From the NCBI RefSeq assembly GCF_030819275.1, contig NZ_JAUTBL010000002.1, positions 2,602,501 through 2,666,500 on the forward strand: a DNA stretch of 64,000 nt. Reading direction: 5' to 3'. The position numbers were made by a program, and so were the translations under genes. Position 1 is the stretch's first letter; every line of letters starts with the position of its first letter. Shown one piece after another: positions 57,214-64,000 of the stretch. The DNA is from Agrobacterium larrymoorei (GTDB taxonomy: Bacteria; Pseudomonadota; Alphaproteobacteria; Rhizobiales; Rhizobiaceae). The notes under the pieces were generated by a model. That model was not told where the DNA came from, did not search any database, and saw only the letters and a list, made by a program, of their open reading frames with translations.

Positions 57214-58413
57214 ATGACACGCCGCAATGGCAGCAACCCGCCTGAAAAACTGACCGTCCTTGGCGCCACCGGCTCGATTGGAACGAACACGCTGGATGTC
57301 ATTCGCCAGCTCGGTGGGCGCGATCGCTTCGAGATTCTGGGGCTGACCGGTGCAGGCAATGTAGCGTTGCTCGCCGAACAGGCGCGCGAGTTCGGCGTGA
57401 AGCTTGCCGTCACCGCCGATGACGAGAAATACGCCGAGTTGAAGGACGCGCTTGCCGGAAGCGGCATTGCCGTTGCGTCCGGCAAAAGCGGCTTGCAGGA
57501 AGCCGCAAGTCTGGACGCCGATTGGGTGATGGCGGCGATTGCCGGCACGCCTGGGCTTGAGCCAACGCTGACGGCGGCGCGCCGCGGCGCCAACATCGCG
57601 CTCGCCAACAAGGAATGCCTGGTCACCGGCGGCGATGTCTTCATCTCCACCATGCGCGAGGGCGGGGGCACGCTGATACCGGTCGATAGTGAACACAGCG
57701 CCATCTTCCAATGCCTGGAACCCCATAACCGAGACAAGGTGGAGCGCATCGTCCTGACCGCATCCGGCGGACCCTTCCGCACCTGGAGCCGCGAGCAGAT
57801 GGATGGCGTCACCGCCGAAGTTGCGCGCGCCCACCCCAACTGGTCCATGGGGCTAAAGGTCTCCATCGGTAGCGCCTCGATGTTCAACAAGGCGCTGGAA
57901 ATGATCGAGGCGAAATATCTCTTCGATCTTCAGCCGTCGCAGATCGAAGTGATCGTCCACCCGCAATCCATCATCCATTCCATGGTCGCCTATACGGATG
58001 GCTCGGTCATCGCCCAGCTCGGCTGCCCGGATATGCGCACGGCGATCGCCTATGCTCTTACCTATCCCGGACGCGGCAAGCTCGACGTCGAGCGACTGGA
58101 TTTCGCCAAGCTGGCACGGCTCGATTTCGAAGCTCCCGACGAGGAGCGTTTTCCATCGATCAGGCTTGCCCGTCTGGCGCTGGAACGCGGCGGCGTACAG
58201 GGTGCGGTGTTGAACGCAGCGGAAGAAACCGCCTTCCACGCCTTTGTCGATGGCAGGATCGGCTTCCTGCATATGGCCGATGCGGTCGAATCCGTCATGG
58301 AGCGGATGAACGATGGCAGGCCAGCCGACACGATCGAGGCCATCCTGGCCGCCGACATGCAAGCCCGCGCCTATGCCGAAGATGTGATCCGGCAGAAGCA
58401 GAAGGCCGCTTAG
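57214..58413 (+). CDS. dxr: 1-deoxy-D-xylulose 5-phosphate reductoisomerase
   Basis: A 399-residue enzyme of the MEP isoprenoid pathway, converting DXP to MEP with NADPH. NADPH-binding LTVLGATGSIGTNTLDVIRQ at the start, the metal and substrate region LIPVDSEHSAIFQCLE, and SMGLKVSIGSASMFNKALEM and IEVIVHPQSIIHSMVAY are diagnostic. The ATG at 57214 matches the family start; an upstream in-frame extension to 57184 is less likely. DXP is also the thiazole precursor used by ThiG elsewhere in this window. Confidence 0.97.
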   Translation: MTRRNGSNPPEKLTVLGATGSIGTNTLDVIRQLGGRDRFEILGLTGAGNVALLAEQAREFGVKLAVTADDEKYAELKDALAGSGIAVASGKSGLQEAASLDADWVMAAIAGTPGLEPTLTAARRGANIALANKECLVTGGDVFISTMREGGGTLIPVDSEHSAIFQCLEPHNRDKVERIVLTASGGPFRTWSREQMDGVTAEVARAHPNWSMGLKVSIGSASMFNKALEMIEAKYLFDLQPSQIEVIVHPQSIIHSMVAYTDGSVIAQLGCPDMRTAIAYALTYPGRGKLDVERLDFAKLARLDFEAPDEERFPSIRLARLALERGGVQGAVLNAAEETAFHAFVDGRIGFLHMADAVESVMERMNDGRPADTIEAILAADMQARAYAEDVIRQKQKAA

Positions 58414-58532
58414 GAACTCTCCTCCCATTTTACGGTGAGACGACAATCCGGTGCGCGCCATCGGACGCTTTGCTGTGCTTAAAATTTTGATCCTTGGCTT
58501 GCCACACCGAAACTTTCTCGTTATGTCGCCTC

Positions 58533-58551
58533 TTGTTACGTTATTACATCA
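58533..58551 (+). promoter_or_regulatory. Candidate Zur box before zinT
   Basis: TTGTTACGTTATTACATCA, a near-palindrome similar to the alphaproteobacterial zinc-uptake-regulator pattern (TGTTATANTATAACA-like), 18 bases upstream of the zinT ATG. Zur is known to control zinT in Agrobacterium. The match is partial. Confidence 0.5.
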
Positions 58552-58569
58552 CAAAATTGAGGAAACACG

Positions 58570-59250
58570 ATGAAACTCACGCAAGCCCTCGCCCTCTCCG
58601 TCAGCTCGCTGCTACTGCTCTCCACCGCCGCGGTCGCGCAGGAGAAGTCAGCACCGTCCAAATCCGAAACGCATAATCACTCCCATGACCATTCCCATAG
58701 CCATTCGAACACCTCCAGTGAGGTGTATAGGGGCTACTTCGAAGACAGCGCCGTGAAGCAGCGCGCGCTTTCCGATTGGGAAGGCGATTGGCAGTCGGTC
58801 TATCCTTATCTGGTGGATGGCACGCTTGATCCGGTCATGCAGCACAAGGCCGAGGACGGCAAGAAGAGCGCCAAGGAGTTTCGCGAGGAATATGATGTCG
58901 GCTACAAGACCGACGTCAACCGCATCACCATTAAGGGCGAGGACGTGACCTTCTATCGTGACGGCAAGGCCACCGAAGGCAAGTACGCCAGCGACGGTTA
59001 TGAGATCCTGACCTACAAGAAGGGCAATCGCGGCGTTCGCTACATCTTCAAGAAGACCGGCGGTGATGCGTCCGCGCCGCAATACATCCAGTTCAGCGAC
59101 CACACCATCGCGCCGCAAAAGGCTGGCCATTACCACCTCTACTGGGGCGATGACCGCGCAACGGTGCTGAAGGAACTGACCAATTGGCCGACCTACTACC
59201 CATCCTCGCTCTCGGGCAAGGACATCGTCCAGGAAATGCTTGAGCACTAA
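58570..59250 (+). CDS. zinT: Periplasmic metal-binding protein ZinT
   Basis: A 226-residue secreted protein. A signal peptide (ending STAAVAQ) is followed by a His-rich stretch (HNHSHDHSHSHS) and the ZinT/YodA domain: DSAVKQRALSDWEGDWQSVY, EYDVGYKTDVNRITI, and the metal histidines near the end (QFSDHTIAPQKAGHYHLYWG). It captures zinc or cadmium in the periplasm and hands it to ZnuA when zinc is scarce. A likely Zur site precedes the gene. A repeat and a terminator follow. Confidence 0.94.
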   Translation: MKLTQALALSVSSLLLLSTAAVAQEKSAPSKSETHNHSHDHSHSHSNTSSEVYRGYFEDSAVKQRALSDWEGDWQSVYPYLVDGTLDPVMQHKAEDGKKSAKEFREEYDVGYKTDVNRITIKGEDVTFYRDGKATEGKYASDGYEILTYKKGNRGVRYIFKKTGGDASAPQYIQFSDHTIAPQKAGHYHLYWGDDRATVLKELTNWPTYYPSSLSGKDIVQEMLEH

Positions 59251-59251
59251 A

Positions 59252-59352
59252 AACGTGTCGCGATCTTTCAGATTCGCTCATACGCTTTAGCTCTTCGTGA
59301 TCGCATGTCGTTATCGGAAAACCGCTGCACACTTTTGCGCGACATGCTTTAA
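59252..59352 (-). repeat. Dispersed intergenic repeat, family A full copy
   Basis: About 100 bases, minus orientation. Blocks shared with 63446-63553 are CAAAAGTGTGCAGCGGTTTT, GATAACGACATGCGAT and GCGAATCTGAAAGATCGCGA. It starts directly after the zinT stop. Confidence 0.8.
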
Positions 59353-59357
59353 AACGT

Positions 59358-59392
59358 AAAAGGGGCACAGCCTTTAAGCTGCGCCCCTTTTT
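59358..59392. terminator. Bidirectional terminator between zinT and hemA
   Basis: Stem AAAGGGGCACAGC / GCTGCGCCCCTTT with a CTTTAA loop, one mismatch, with T runs on both strands. It serves convergent zinT and hemA. Confidence 0.8.
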
Positions 59393-59411
59393 CAATTCGG
59401 CTTCGTGACGA

Positions 59412-60629
59412 TCAGGCCACAGCGCGTGCCAGCGCGCAACGGGACCAGAGCTGATGCAGCGCGCCGACGAGACGTTCCAGATCCGCATCGGTATGAAGCG
59501 GCGTTGGCGTGATGCGCAGACGTTCGGTCTTGCGCGGCACCGTCGGATAGTTGATCGGCTGCACATAGACGCCATGGTCGTCGAGCAGGATATCGGAAAT
59601 CCATTTGCACTTGGCGGCATCGCCCACCATCACCGGAACGATATGGCTGGGGTTTGCCATGTGCGGAATGCCGCTCGCGTCCAGCATGGAGCGCAGCGTG
59701 CGCACGCGCTCCTGGTGGCGGGCGCGCTCAAAGGGGCTCGCCTTCAGGTGTTGGATCGAGGCAACGGCGCCAGCTGCGAGCGACGGCGGAAGCGCCGTGG
59801 TGAAGATGAAGCCGGACGCGAAGGAACGGACGAAATCGCACAACGCTTCCGAAGCCGCAATATAGCCGCCCATCACGCCGAAGGCCTTGCCGAGCGTGCC
59901 TTCGATGATCGTCAGACGGTCCATCAGGCCTTCGCGCTCGGCGATGCCGCCGCCGCGCGGACCATACATGCCGACCGCATGCACTTCATCGAGATAGGTC
60001 ATGGCGCCGTATTTGTCGGCGAGATCGCAGATTTCCTTGATCGGCGAGATATCGCCATCCATCGAATAGACCGATTCAAAGGCGATCAGCTTCGGAGCTG
60101 CCGGATCGGCGGCCTTGAGCTTGGCTTCCAGATCTTCCAGATCGTTATGCTTCCAGATCACTTTCTCGCAGCGGCCATAACGAATGCCTTCGATCATCGA
60201 GGCATGGTTCAGCGCGTCCGAGAAAATGATGAGGCCGGGGATCTTCTGACCGAGCGTGCCGAGTGTCGCCCAGTTGGAAATGTAACCGGAGGTGAAGATC
60301 AGTGCGGACTCTTTGCCGTGCAGATCGGCAAGTTCGCGCTCGAGCTTGACGTGGTGATGGTTGGTGCCAGAGATATTCCGGGTGCCTCCCGCACCCGCGC
60401 CACAGTGATCGATAGCGGCTTTCATCGCCTCGATGACCTTGGGGTTCTGACCCATGCCGAGATAGTCGTTGGAGCACCAGACCGTGACGTCGCGCTTCTC
60501 TCCATCGGCGGTATAACGGGTCGCCTTCGGAAAATGTCCCTGTTGTCGCTCGAGATCGGCAAACACGCGGTATCGACCTTCCGAATGCAAACCATCCAGC
60601 TCGGTCTTGAAAAATGCCTCGAAGTCCAT
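59412..60629 (-). CDS. hemA: 5-aminolevulinate synthase
   Basis: A 405-residue PLP enzyme joining glycine and succinyl-CoA, the first step of haem and tetrapyrrole synthesis by the C4 route of alphaproteobacteria. Motifs: [60 protein letters not shown] and the PLP lysine in [15 protein letters not shown]. The ATG at 60629 ([14 protein letters not shown]) fits relatives; the longer frame translates leader DNA. An FNR-type site is placed to activate transcription when oxygen is low. Confidence 0.97.
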   Translation of the reverse strand: MDFEAFFKTELDGLHSEGRYRVFADLERQQGHFPKATRYTADGEKRDVTVWCSNDYLGMGQNPKVIEAMKAAIDHCGAGAGGTRNISGTNHHHVKLERELADLHGKESALIFTSGYISNWATLGTLGQKIPGLIIFSDALNHASMIEGIRYGRCEKVIWKHNDLEDLEAKLKAADPAAPKLIAFESVYSMDGDISPIKEICDLADKYGAMTYLDEVHAVGMYGPRGGGIAEREGLMDRLTIIEGTLGKAFGVMGGYIAASEALCDFVRSFASGFIFTTALPPSLAAGAVASIQHLKASPFERARHQERVRTLRSMLDASGIPHMANPSHIVPVMVGDAAKCKWISDILLDDHGVYVQPINYPTVPRKTERLRITPTPLHTDADLERLVGALHQLWSRCALARAVA

Positions 60630-60997
60630 TCCATGCTCCAGAATACGTGCAATCGTTGTCGGCTCACCTCCTTGAACCGTCAACCCCCTTGGCGCTGGAA
60701 TCGCTCCCATGCGTCAATTCGCCTCCACTTTTGAACTGTTCCAGAATACTTATAAGACTCTTGACGAATAACAACTTGATTCATGTCAAAGCTCCAAAAA
60801 ATTTGGAACCTTTTAATCGACGCGCCGTTGAGTAGGGCACAATCGATTGGCGAGGGGGAGCGCAGCCTTAAATAGGGGCTTCCACAGTAACATTCGACTT
60901 GTTAGATATCTGCAGCGGTCGGAGGTAGCAGTCGCCGCAGACATATTGGGACGCCTACCGAGAGCCATCGAGCTCAAATGTAACGTGGAGAGAGTTC
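60630..60997. other. hemA leader and promoter region, shared with the lipoprotein gene
   Basis: 368 bases without a gene. It contains the hemA leader, a -10-like TATAAG on the minus strand at 60754-60749, the FNR-like site at 60776-60789 and an AT-rich stretch to about 60820. The right half leads to the lipoprotein gene, which has GGAGAG as ribosome-binding site; its promoter was not identified. Confidence 0.5.
60776..60789 (-). promoter_or_regulatory. FNR/FixK-type box upstream of hemA
   Basis: TTGATTCATGTCAA, one change from the TTGAT-N4-ATCAA consensus. A TATAAG -10 on the minus strand lies so that the likely start of transcription is about 41 bases from the box centre, the usual place for activation by FNR-type proteins. 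hemA is under FnrN/FixK oxygen control in rhizobia. Confidence 0.7.
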
Positions 60998-61249
60998 ATG
61001 AAAAAGGCTGTTGTTTTTGCTGTTATGGGTCTGGCGCTTGCGAGCTGCACGCAGACCGAAAAGACCGCCGGTGGCGGCGCTGTGATCGGTGCGCTGGCTG
61101 GCGGCGCAATCACCGGTAACGTACGCGGCGCAGCCGTAGGCGGTCTCATCGGTGGTGCGACCGGTTACCTCATCGGCCGTGCGTCCGAGCCGGGTTACTG
61201 CTACTACCGCGACCAGTACGGTCAGCGTTACACGGCACGTTGCCGCTAA
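60998..61249 (+). CDS. Small glycine-zipper outer-membrane lipoprotein
   Basis: An 83-residue lipoprotein. The signal ends in lipobox LASC (Cys17), followed by a glycine-zipper stretch GGGAVIGALAGGAITGN and AAVGGLIGGATGYLIGRA, and a Cys/Tyr-rich C-terminus (GYCYYRDQYGQRYTARC). The zipper helices pack in the outer membrane or on its inner face. Such proteins are common in rhizobia with no defined function. GGAGAG precedes the ATG, and a strong terminator follows. Confidence 0.82.
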   Translation: MKKAVVFAVMGLALASCTQTEKTAGGGAVIGALAGGAITGNVRGAAVGGLIGGATGYLIGRASEPGYCYYRDQYGQRYTARCR

Positions 61250-61270
61250 GGCGTGACACAATTGCATCAG

Positions 61271-61298
61271 AAGCCCCGGCAAAACCGGGGCTTTTTTG
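61271..61298 (+). terminator. Rho-independent terminator after the glycine-zipper gene
   Basis: Nine-base-pair stem (AAGCCCCGG / CCGGGGCTT), five-base loop, six T residues at 61292-61297. Confidence 0.9.
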
Positions 61299-61432
61299 TT
61301 TCCACACCCATGCGACCGTTTTTGGGGTGCCCCGTGCCTCCAATTTATGATTAAATTTAAGGAGAAGAGCAGCCCCGCGCAAACTGGCTCGGCTTTTTTG
61401 CGCCGCGGGACTGCGACAGGTGGGAGGCGAAG

Positions 61433-61472
61433 CGTGCGAATTCTTTGGGATCGCGACACGCTTTAACGAAGG
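61433..61472 (+). repeat. Dispersed intergenic repeat, family A partial copy
   Basis: GGGATCGCGACACGCTTTAA and flanking bases match the tail of the copy at 63446-63553. It sits 47 bases before tamA. Confidence 0.5.
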
Positions 61473-61518
61473 ATAAACGGGCGGGAGCAATAATAAATGC
61501 TCAACCATAAAGCAGCGC

Positions 61519-63447
61519 ATGCGAAAAAAGCGGACTGACCAACAGAAGAGTATTGCGTACTGGAGGGCAGGCACTGCATTGGCGGTGGCGGCAGCCGTTA
61601 CAGTTTCTCCAGTGTTCGTGCGCGAAGCCTTCGCGCTGAAAATCTTTGGCATCCAGTTGTGGGGCTCCGACGAGGACAAAGAGAACGAGGTTCTCAATCC
61701 CGTCAAATTCACGGTCACTCTCAACACGCCGGGTGCCGATAGCAAGCTGCGCGAAAGCCTGGAAAACAGTTCTCTTCTGGTGACTGAGCCGGACAAGGCG
61801 GCTTCTGGCGATTTGGGCCTCTTGATCCGCGCCAAGGACGATCGCGACAGGTTGGTCGCCGCACTCTATGAGAATGCGCGCTATGGGGGCCTCGTCAATA
61901 TCACCATTGCCGGCCAGGATATTGATTCCATCCCGCCTGTTCCGACCTTCAACACGTCAGGTCCGGTCCCCGTCGTCATCAATGTGACGCCAGGCCCGCT
62001 CTTCAAGCTCGGCACCGTTCGACTGGAAGGCGACGTAGGAGGGCGCACCGCTGCGGATTACGGTCTGGTCACGGGCGGAGACGCAGGCTCGCTTGCCATC
62101 ATTCGTGCCGGCAACAAGATCATCGAGGATTTGAAGGCGGAAGGCCACCCCTTTGCAAAGCTGACCAAGCGGGAGGCCGTGGCCAATCACGCCAACGATA
62201 CCGTGGATTTGACGATGGTCGCCACGGCCGGCCCCGTCGCCGATTTGGGGGATGTGGCCGTCAAGGGCGAGCGGGCGGTCGATCCGGATTTCATTCGTCG
62301 CTATTCGCGCCTGAACAGCGGCGAGCCCTACTCGCCAGAAAGACTGCGCAAGGCCTCAGACCGGCTGCGCAAGCTTGGCGTCTTTTCCAGCATCACCATC
62401 AAGGAAGCCAACACCCTTGCCCCGAACGGAACATTGCCGCTGACCATCGAGGTCTCGGAAGGCAAATTCCGCTATTTTGGTGTCGGTGCGCAATATTCGA
62501 CCACCGAAGGCGCCGGGCTGCAGGGCTATTGGGGCAATCGCAATCTTTTCGGCCATGCCGAATCGCTTCGCATCGAAGGCGCGGTGACCCGTCTTGGTGA
62601 GGCGTCCACCGTTCAGGACATGGACTATTCCGCGGGCATTACATTCGTCAAACCCGGGATCTTCACACCCGAGACCACCTTCACCGCAAGCCTGAAAGCC
62701 AAGACCGAGCATCCAGACAGCTACGATGCCCAGACCGTCACGGCCTATGCGGGCTTTGCCTATGATTTCAACGACTACGACACGGCCTCTGCCGGTCTCG
62801 AAGTCGAGTGGGAAAATACCGAGGATGCGTTTGGCGAAAACCAGTATCTGACGACATCCCTCCCGCTGGAATTCGTTCGGGACAAGCGCAACGACAAGCT
62901 CAATCCGACCCAGGGTTTCCGCGCCTCGATTGCAGCCACGCCGAGCTATGAAGCGTTGAACGGCACGATCTTCAGCTCGCTCGAAGGCTCGACGACCGGC
63001 TATCTCGGCCTCGGCTCCGACGATCAGGTGGTGCTGGCCGGCAAGCTTGCCGGCGGTGTGCTGGTTGGTGGCGGCTCGCTGGAAAACATCCCCACCACAC
63101 GCCGCTTCTTTGCCGGCGGCGGCGGTTCGGTGCGCGGTTACAGTTACCAGGAAATCTCGCCCTATGCAGCCAATGGCGAGGCAACCGGTGGGCGCTCCTA
63201 TATCGTCACCTCGCTGGAGGCACGCGTCAAGGTGACCGAGACCATCGGCATCGTGCCATTCGTCGACGCGGGCATCGTTTCCTCCGAGATCACGCCTGAT
63301 TTCTCCGATATCCGCGCCGGGGCCGGCATCGGTCTTCGTTATCAGACACCCTTTGGACCCTTGCGTCTTGATGTCGCCATGCCGCTGGAGAAATATCCGA
63401 GTGGTAGCAGCTTCGGTATCTATGCCGGTATCGGACAAGCCTTCTAA
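61519..63447 (+). CDS. tamA: Autotransporter assembly outer-membrane protein TamA (Omp85 family)
   Basis: A 642-residue Omp85 protein. After an N-terminal export signal (TALAVAAAVTVSPVFVREAFA) come POTRA repeats, e.g. GPLFKLGTVRLEGDVGGRTA and VADLGDVAVKGERAVDPDFI, then a 16-strand barrel beginning near VGAQYSTTEGAGLQGYWGNR and ending with FGIYAGIGQAF, whose final Phe is the barrel-insertion signal. The motif FFAGGGGSVRGYSYQEISP is the conserved VRGY/F region in strand 12/loop 6. Works with TamB, encoded next, to insert outer-membrane proteins or lipids. Confidence 0.93.
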   Translation: MRKKRTDQQKSIAYWRAGTALAVAAAVTVSPVFVREAFALKIFGIQLWGSDEDKENEVLNPVKFTVTLNTPGADSKLRESLENSSLLVTEPDKAASGDLGLLIRAKDDRDRLVAALYENARYGGLVNITIAGQDIDSIPPVPTFNTSGPVPVVINVTPGPLFKLGTVRLEGDVGGRTAADYGLVTGGDAGSLAIIRAGNKIIEDLKAEGHPFAKLTKREAVANHANDTVDLTMVATAGPVADLGDVAVKGERAVDPDFIRRYSRLNSGEPYSPERLRKASDRLRKLGVFSSITIKEANTLAPNGTLPLTIEVSEGKFRYFGVGAQYSTTEGAGLQGYWGNRNLFGHAESLRIEGAVTRLGEASTVQDMDYSAGITFVKPGIFTPETTFTASLKAKTEHPDSYDAQTVTAYAGFAYDFNDYDTASAGLEVEWENTEDAFGENQYLTTSLPLEFVRDKRNDKLNPTQGFRASIAATPSYEALNGTIFSSLEGSTTGYLGLGSDDQVVLAGKLAGGVLVGGGSLENIPTTRRFFAGGGGSVRGYSYQEISPYAANGEATGGRSYIVTSLEARVKVTETIGIVPFVDAGIVSSEITPDFSDIRAGAGIGLRYQTPFGPLRLDVAMPLEKYPSGSSFGIYAGIGQAF

Positions 63448-63553
63448 AGCATGGTCCAAGCAAAAGTGCGCAGCGGTTTTGCGATAACGACATGCGATAA
63501 AACAAGGACTTAAAGCGTGTAAGCGAATCTGAAAGATCGCGACACGCTTTAAC
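63446..63553 (+). repeat. Dispersed intergenic repeat, family A full copy
   Basis: Matches the copy at 59252-59352 in opposite orientation over about 105 bases, including CAAAAGTGCGCAGCGGTTTT and GATAACGACATGCGATAA. It begins at the tamA stop and occupies most of the tamA-tamB gap. Confidence 0.8.
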
Positions 63554-63648
63554 GTAAACGAAGGGATGGCCAACCAAGCCGGGCGTGGCGCTAAAGGCAA
63601 AATGCCCAAACCTGTCACGACGACCAAGCGAAGTGTATATTACCGCTC

Positions 63649-64000
63649 ATGAACATGCTGATTCGATTGCTGAAATGGTTCGCCTACATCGCACTCGGGG
63701 CTGTTGCCCTTCTTGTGATCGTGGTCCTGTTTCTGGGTCTGAGCCCCTTTGGCGCTCGGTTCGTAGCGGACGAGGTCTCGCGCATTGCCTCCAGCGAGGA
63801 TCAGACGATCACCATTTCGCCGCCCAAGGGCCTGCTGAGCGGCAGGCTGCGGTTGGACGGGGTGACGATTGCCGATCGCGACGGCCCTTATGCAAAGCTT
63901 GATGGCGTTGAACTCGACTGGTCGCCGCTCGATCTTCTGACTGGCACCTTCCACGCCGAACGGCTGACCGCCGCCAACATCACGGTCGATCGTCTTCCAC
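63649..64000 (+). CDS. tamB: Translocation and assembly module protein TamB, N-terminal part
   Basis: The first 117 residues of a protein that runs off the right edge. It starts MNMLIRLLKWFAYIALGAVA with one membrane anchor (LLVIVVLFLGLSPFGAR), then beta-rich sequence such as ISPPKGLLSGRLRLDGVTIA and LDGVELDWSPLDLLTG, the AsmA/TamB-like start of a long periplasmic groove. It follows tamA by about 200 bases, the usual pair. The complete protein would be well over 1000 residues. Confidence 0.88.
   Translation, partial: MNMLIRLLKWFAYIALGAVALLVIVVLFLGLSPFGARFVADEVSRIASSEDQTITISPPKGLLSGRLRLDGVTIADRDGPYAKLDGVELDWSPLDLLTGTFHAERLTAANITVDRLP

Overview
The window is about 64 kb of a high-GC alphaproteobacterial chromosome, most likely from the Rhizobiaceae (Agrobacterium/Rhizobium group). 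The case rests on a 5-aminolevulinate synthase hemA (C4 haem pathway), an ameABC-like RND pump, a thiCOSG operon behind a TPP riboswitch, a carrier-protein/amino-acid:carrier-protein ligase cluster of the kind known from Agrobacterium Atu2573, a Zur-type site before zinT, and several families of short intergenic repeats typical of rhizobia. The assignment is inference; no 16S rRNA or tRNA gene was seen.

Layout. 0-7 kb: the 3' end of purC, a TetR regulator and a three-gene RND efflux operon. 7-13 kb: an AraC regulator divergent from a serine beta-lactamase-like hydrolase, then elongation factor P divergent from its modification genes epmA and epmB. 13-15.7 kb: small proteins, palindromic repeats, a stand-alone Lrp sensor domain and a DAO-type oxidoreductase. 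15.7-18.6 kb: a visibly AT-richer accessory island with an overlapping operon (HARE-HTH protein, HEAT-like protein, small membrane protein) facing a stand-alone WYL-like protein. 18.7-23 kb: modABC, a ModE-like regulator and a P1-family peptidase. 23-27.4 kb: palindromic repeat and thiC-thiO-thiS-thiG. 27.5-39.9 kb: a long co-directional cluster: carrier protein, acyl-CoA dehydrogenase, amino-acid:carrier-protein ligase, DUF1839 protein, GH2 glycosidase, an ABC exporter with degenerate ATPase motifs, a cyclic-nucleotide-binding protein, an MBL-fold hydrolase and a ferredoxin-adenylate cyclase. 39.9-55 kb: a surface glycan/glycolipid region (nucleotide-sugar dehydrogenase, glycosyltransferases, polysaccharide deacetylase) with an inserted peptide-type ABC importer. 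55-64 kb: FAD monooxygenase, PAP2 phosphatase, dxr, zinT, hemA, a glycine-zipper lipoprotein, tamA and the start of tamB.

Two regions look least described. One is the accessory island, a plausible defence-type cassette. The other is the aminoacyl-carrier-protein/glycosidase/exporter/cAMP cluster, which could make and export an amino-acyl-decorated product under nucleotide control.

Four genes (island gene 3, modA, the acyl-CoA dehydrogenase, the MBL hydrolase) each look split by one extra base. Four identical-sign indels in 21 kb suggest sequence error, but true inactivation cannot be excluded from the sequence alone.
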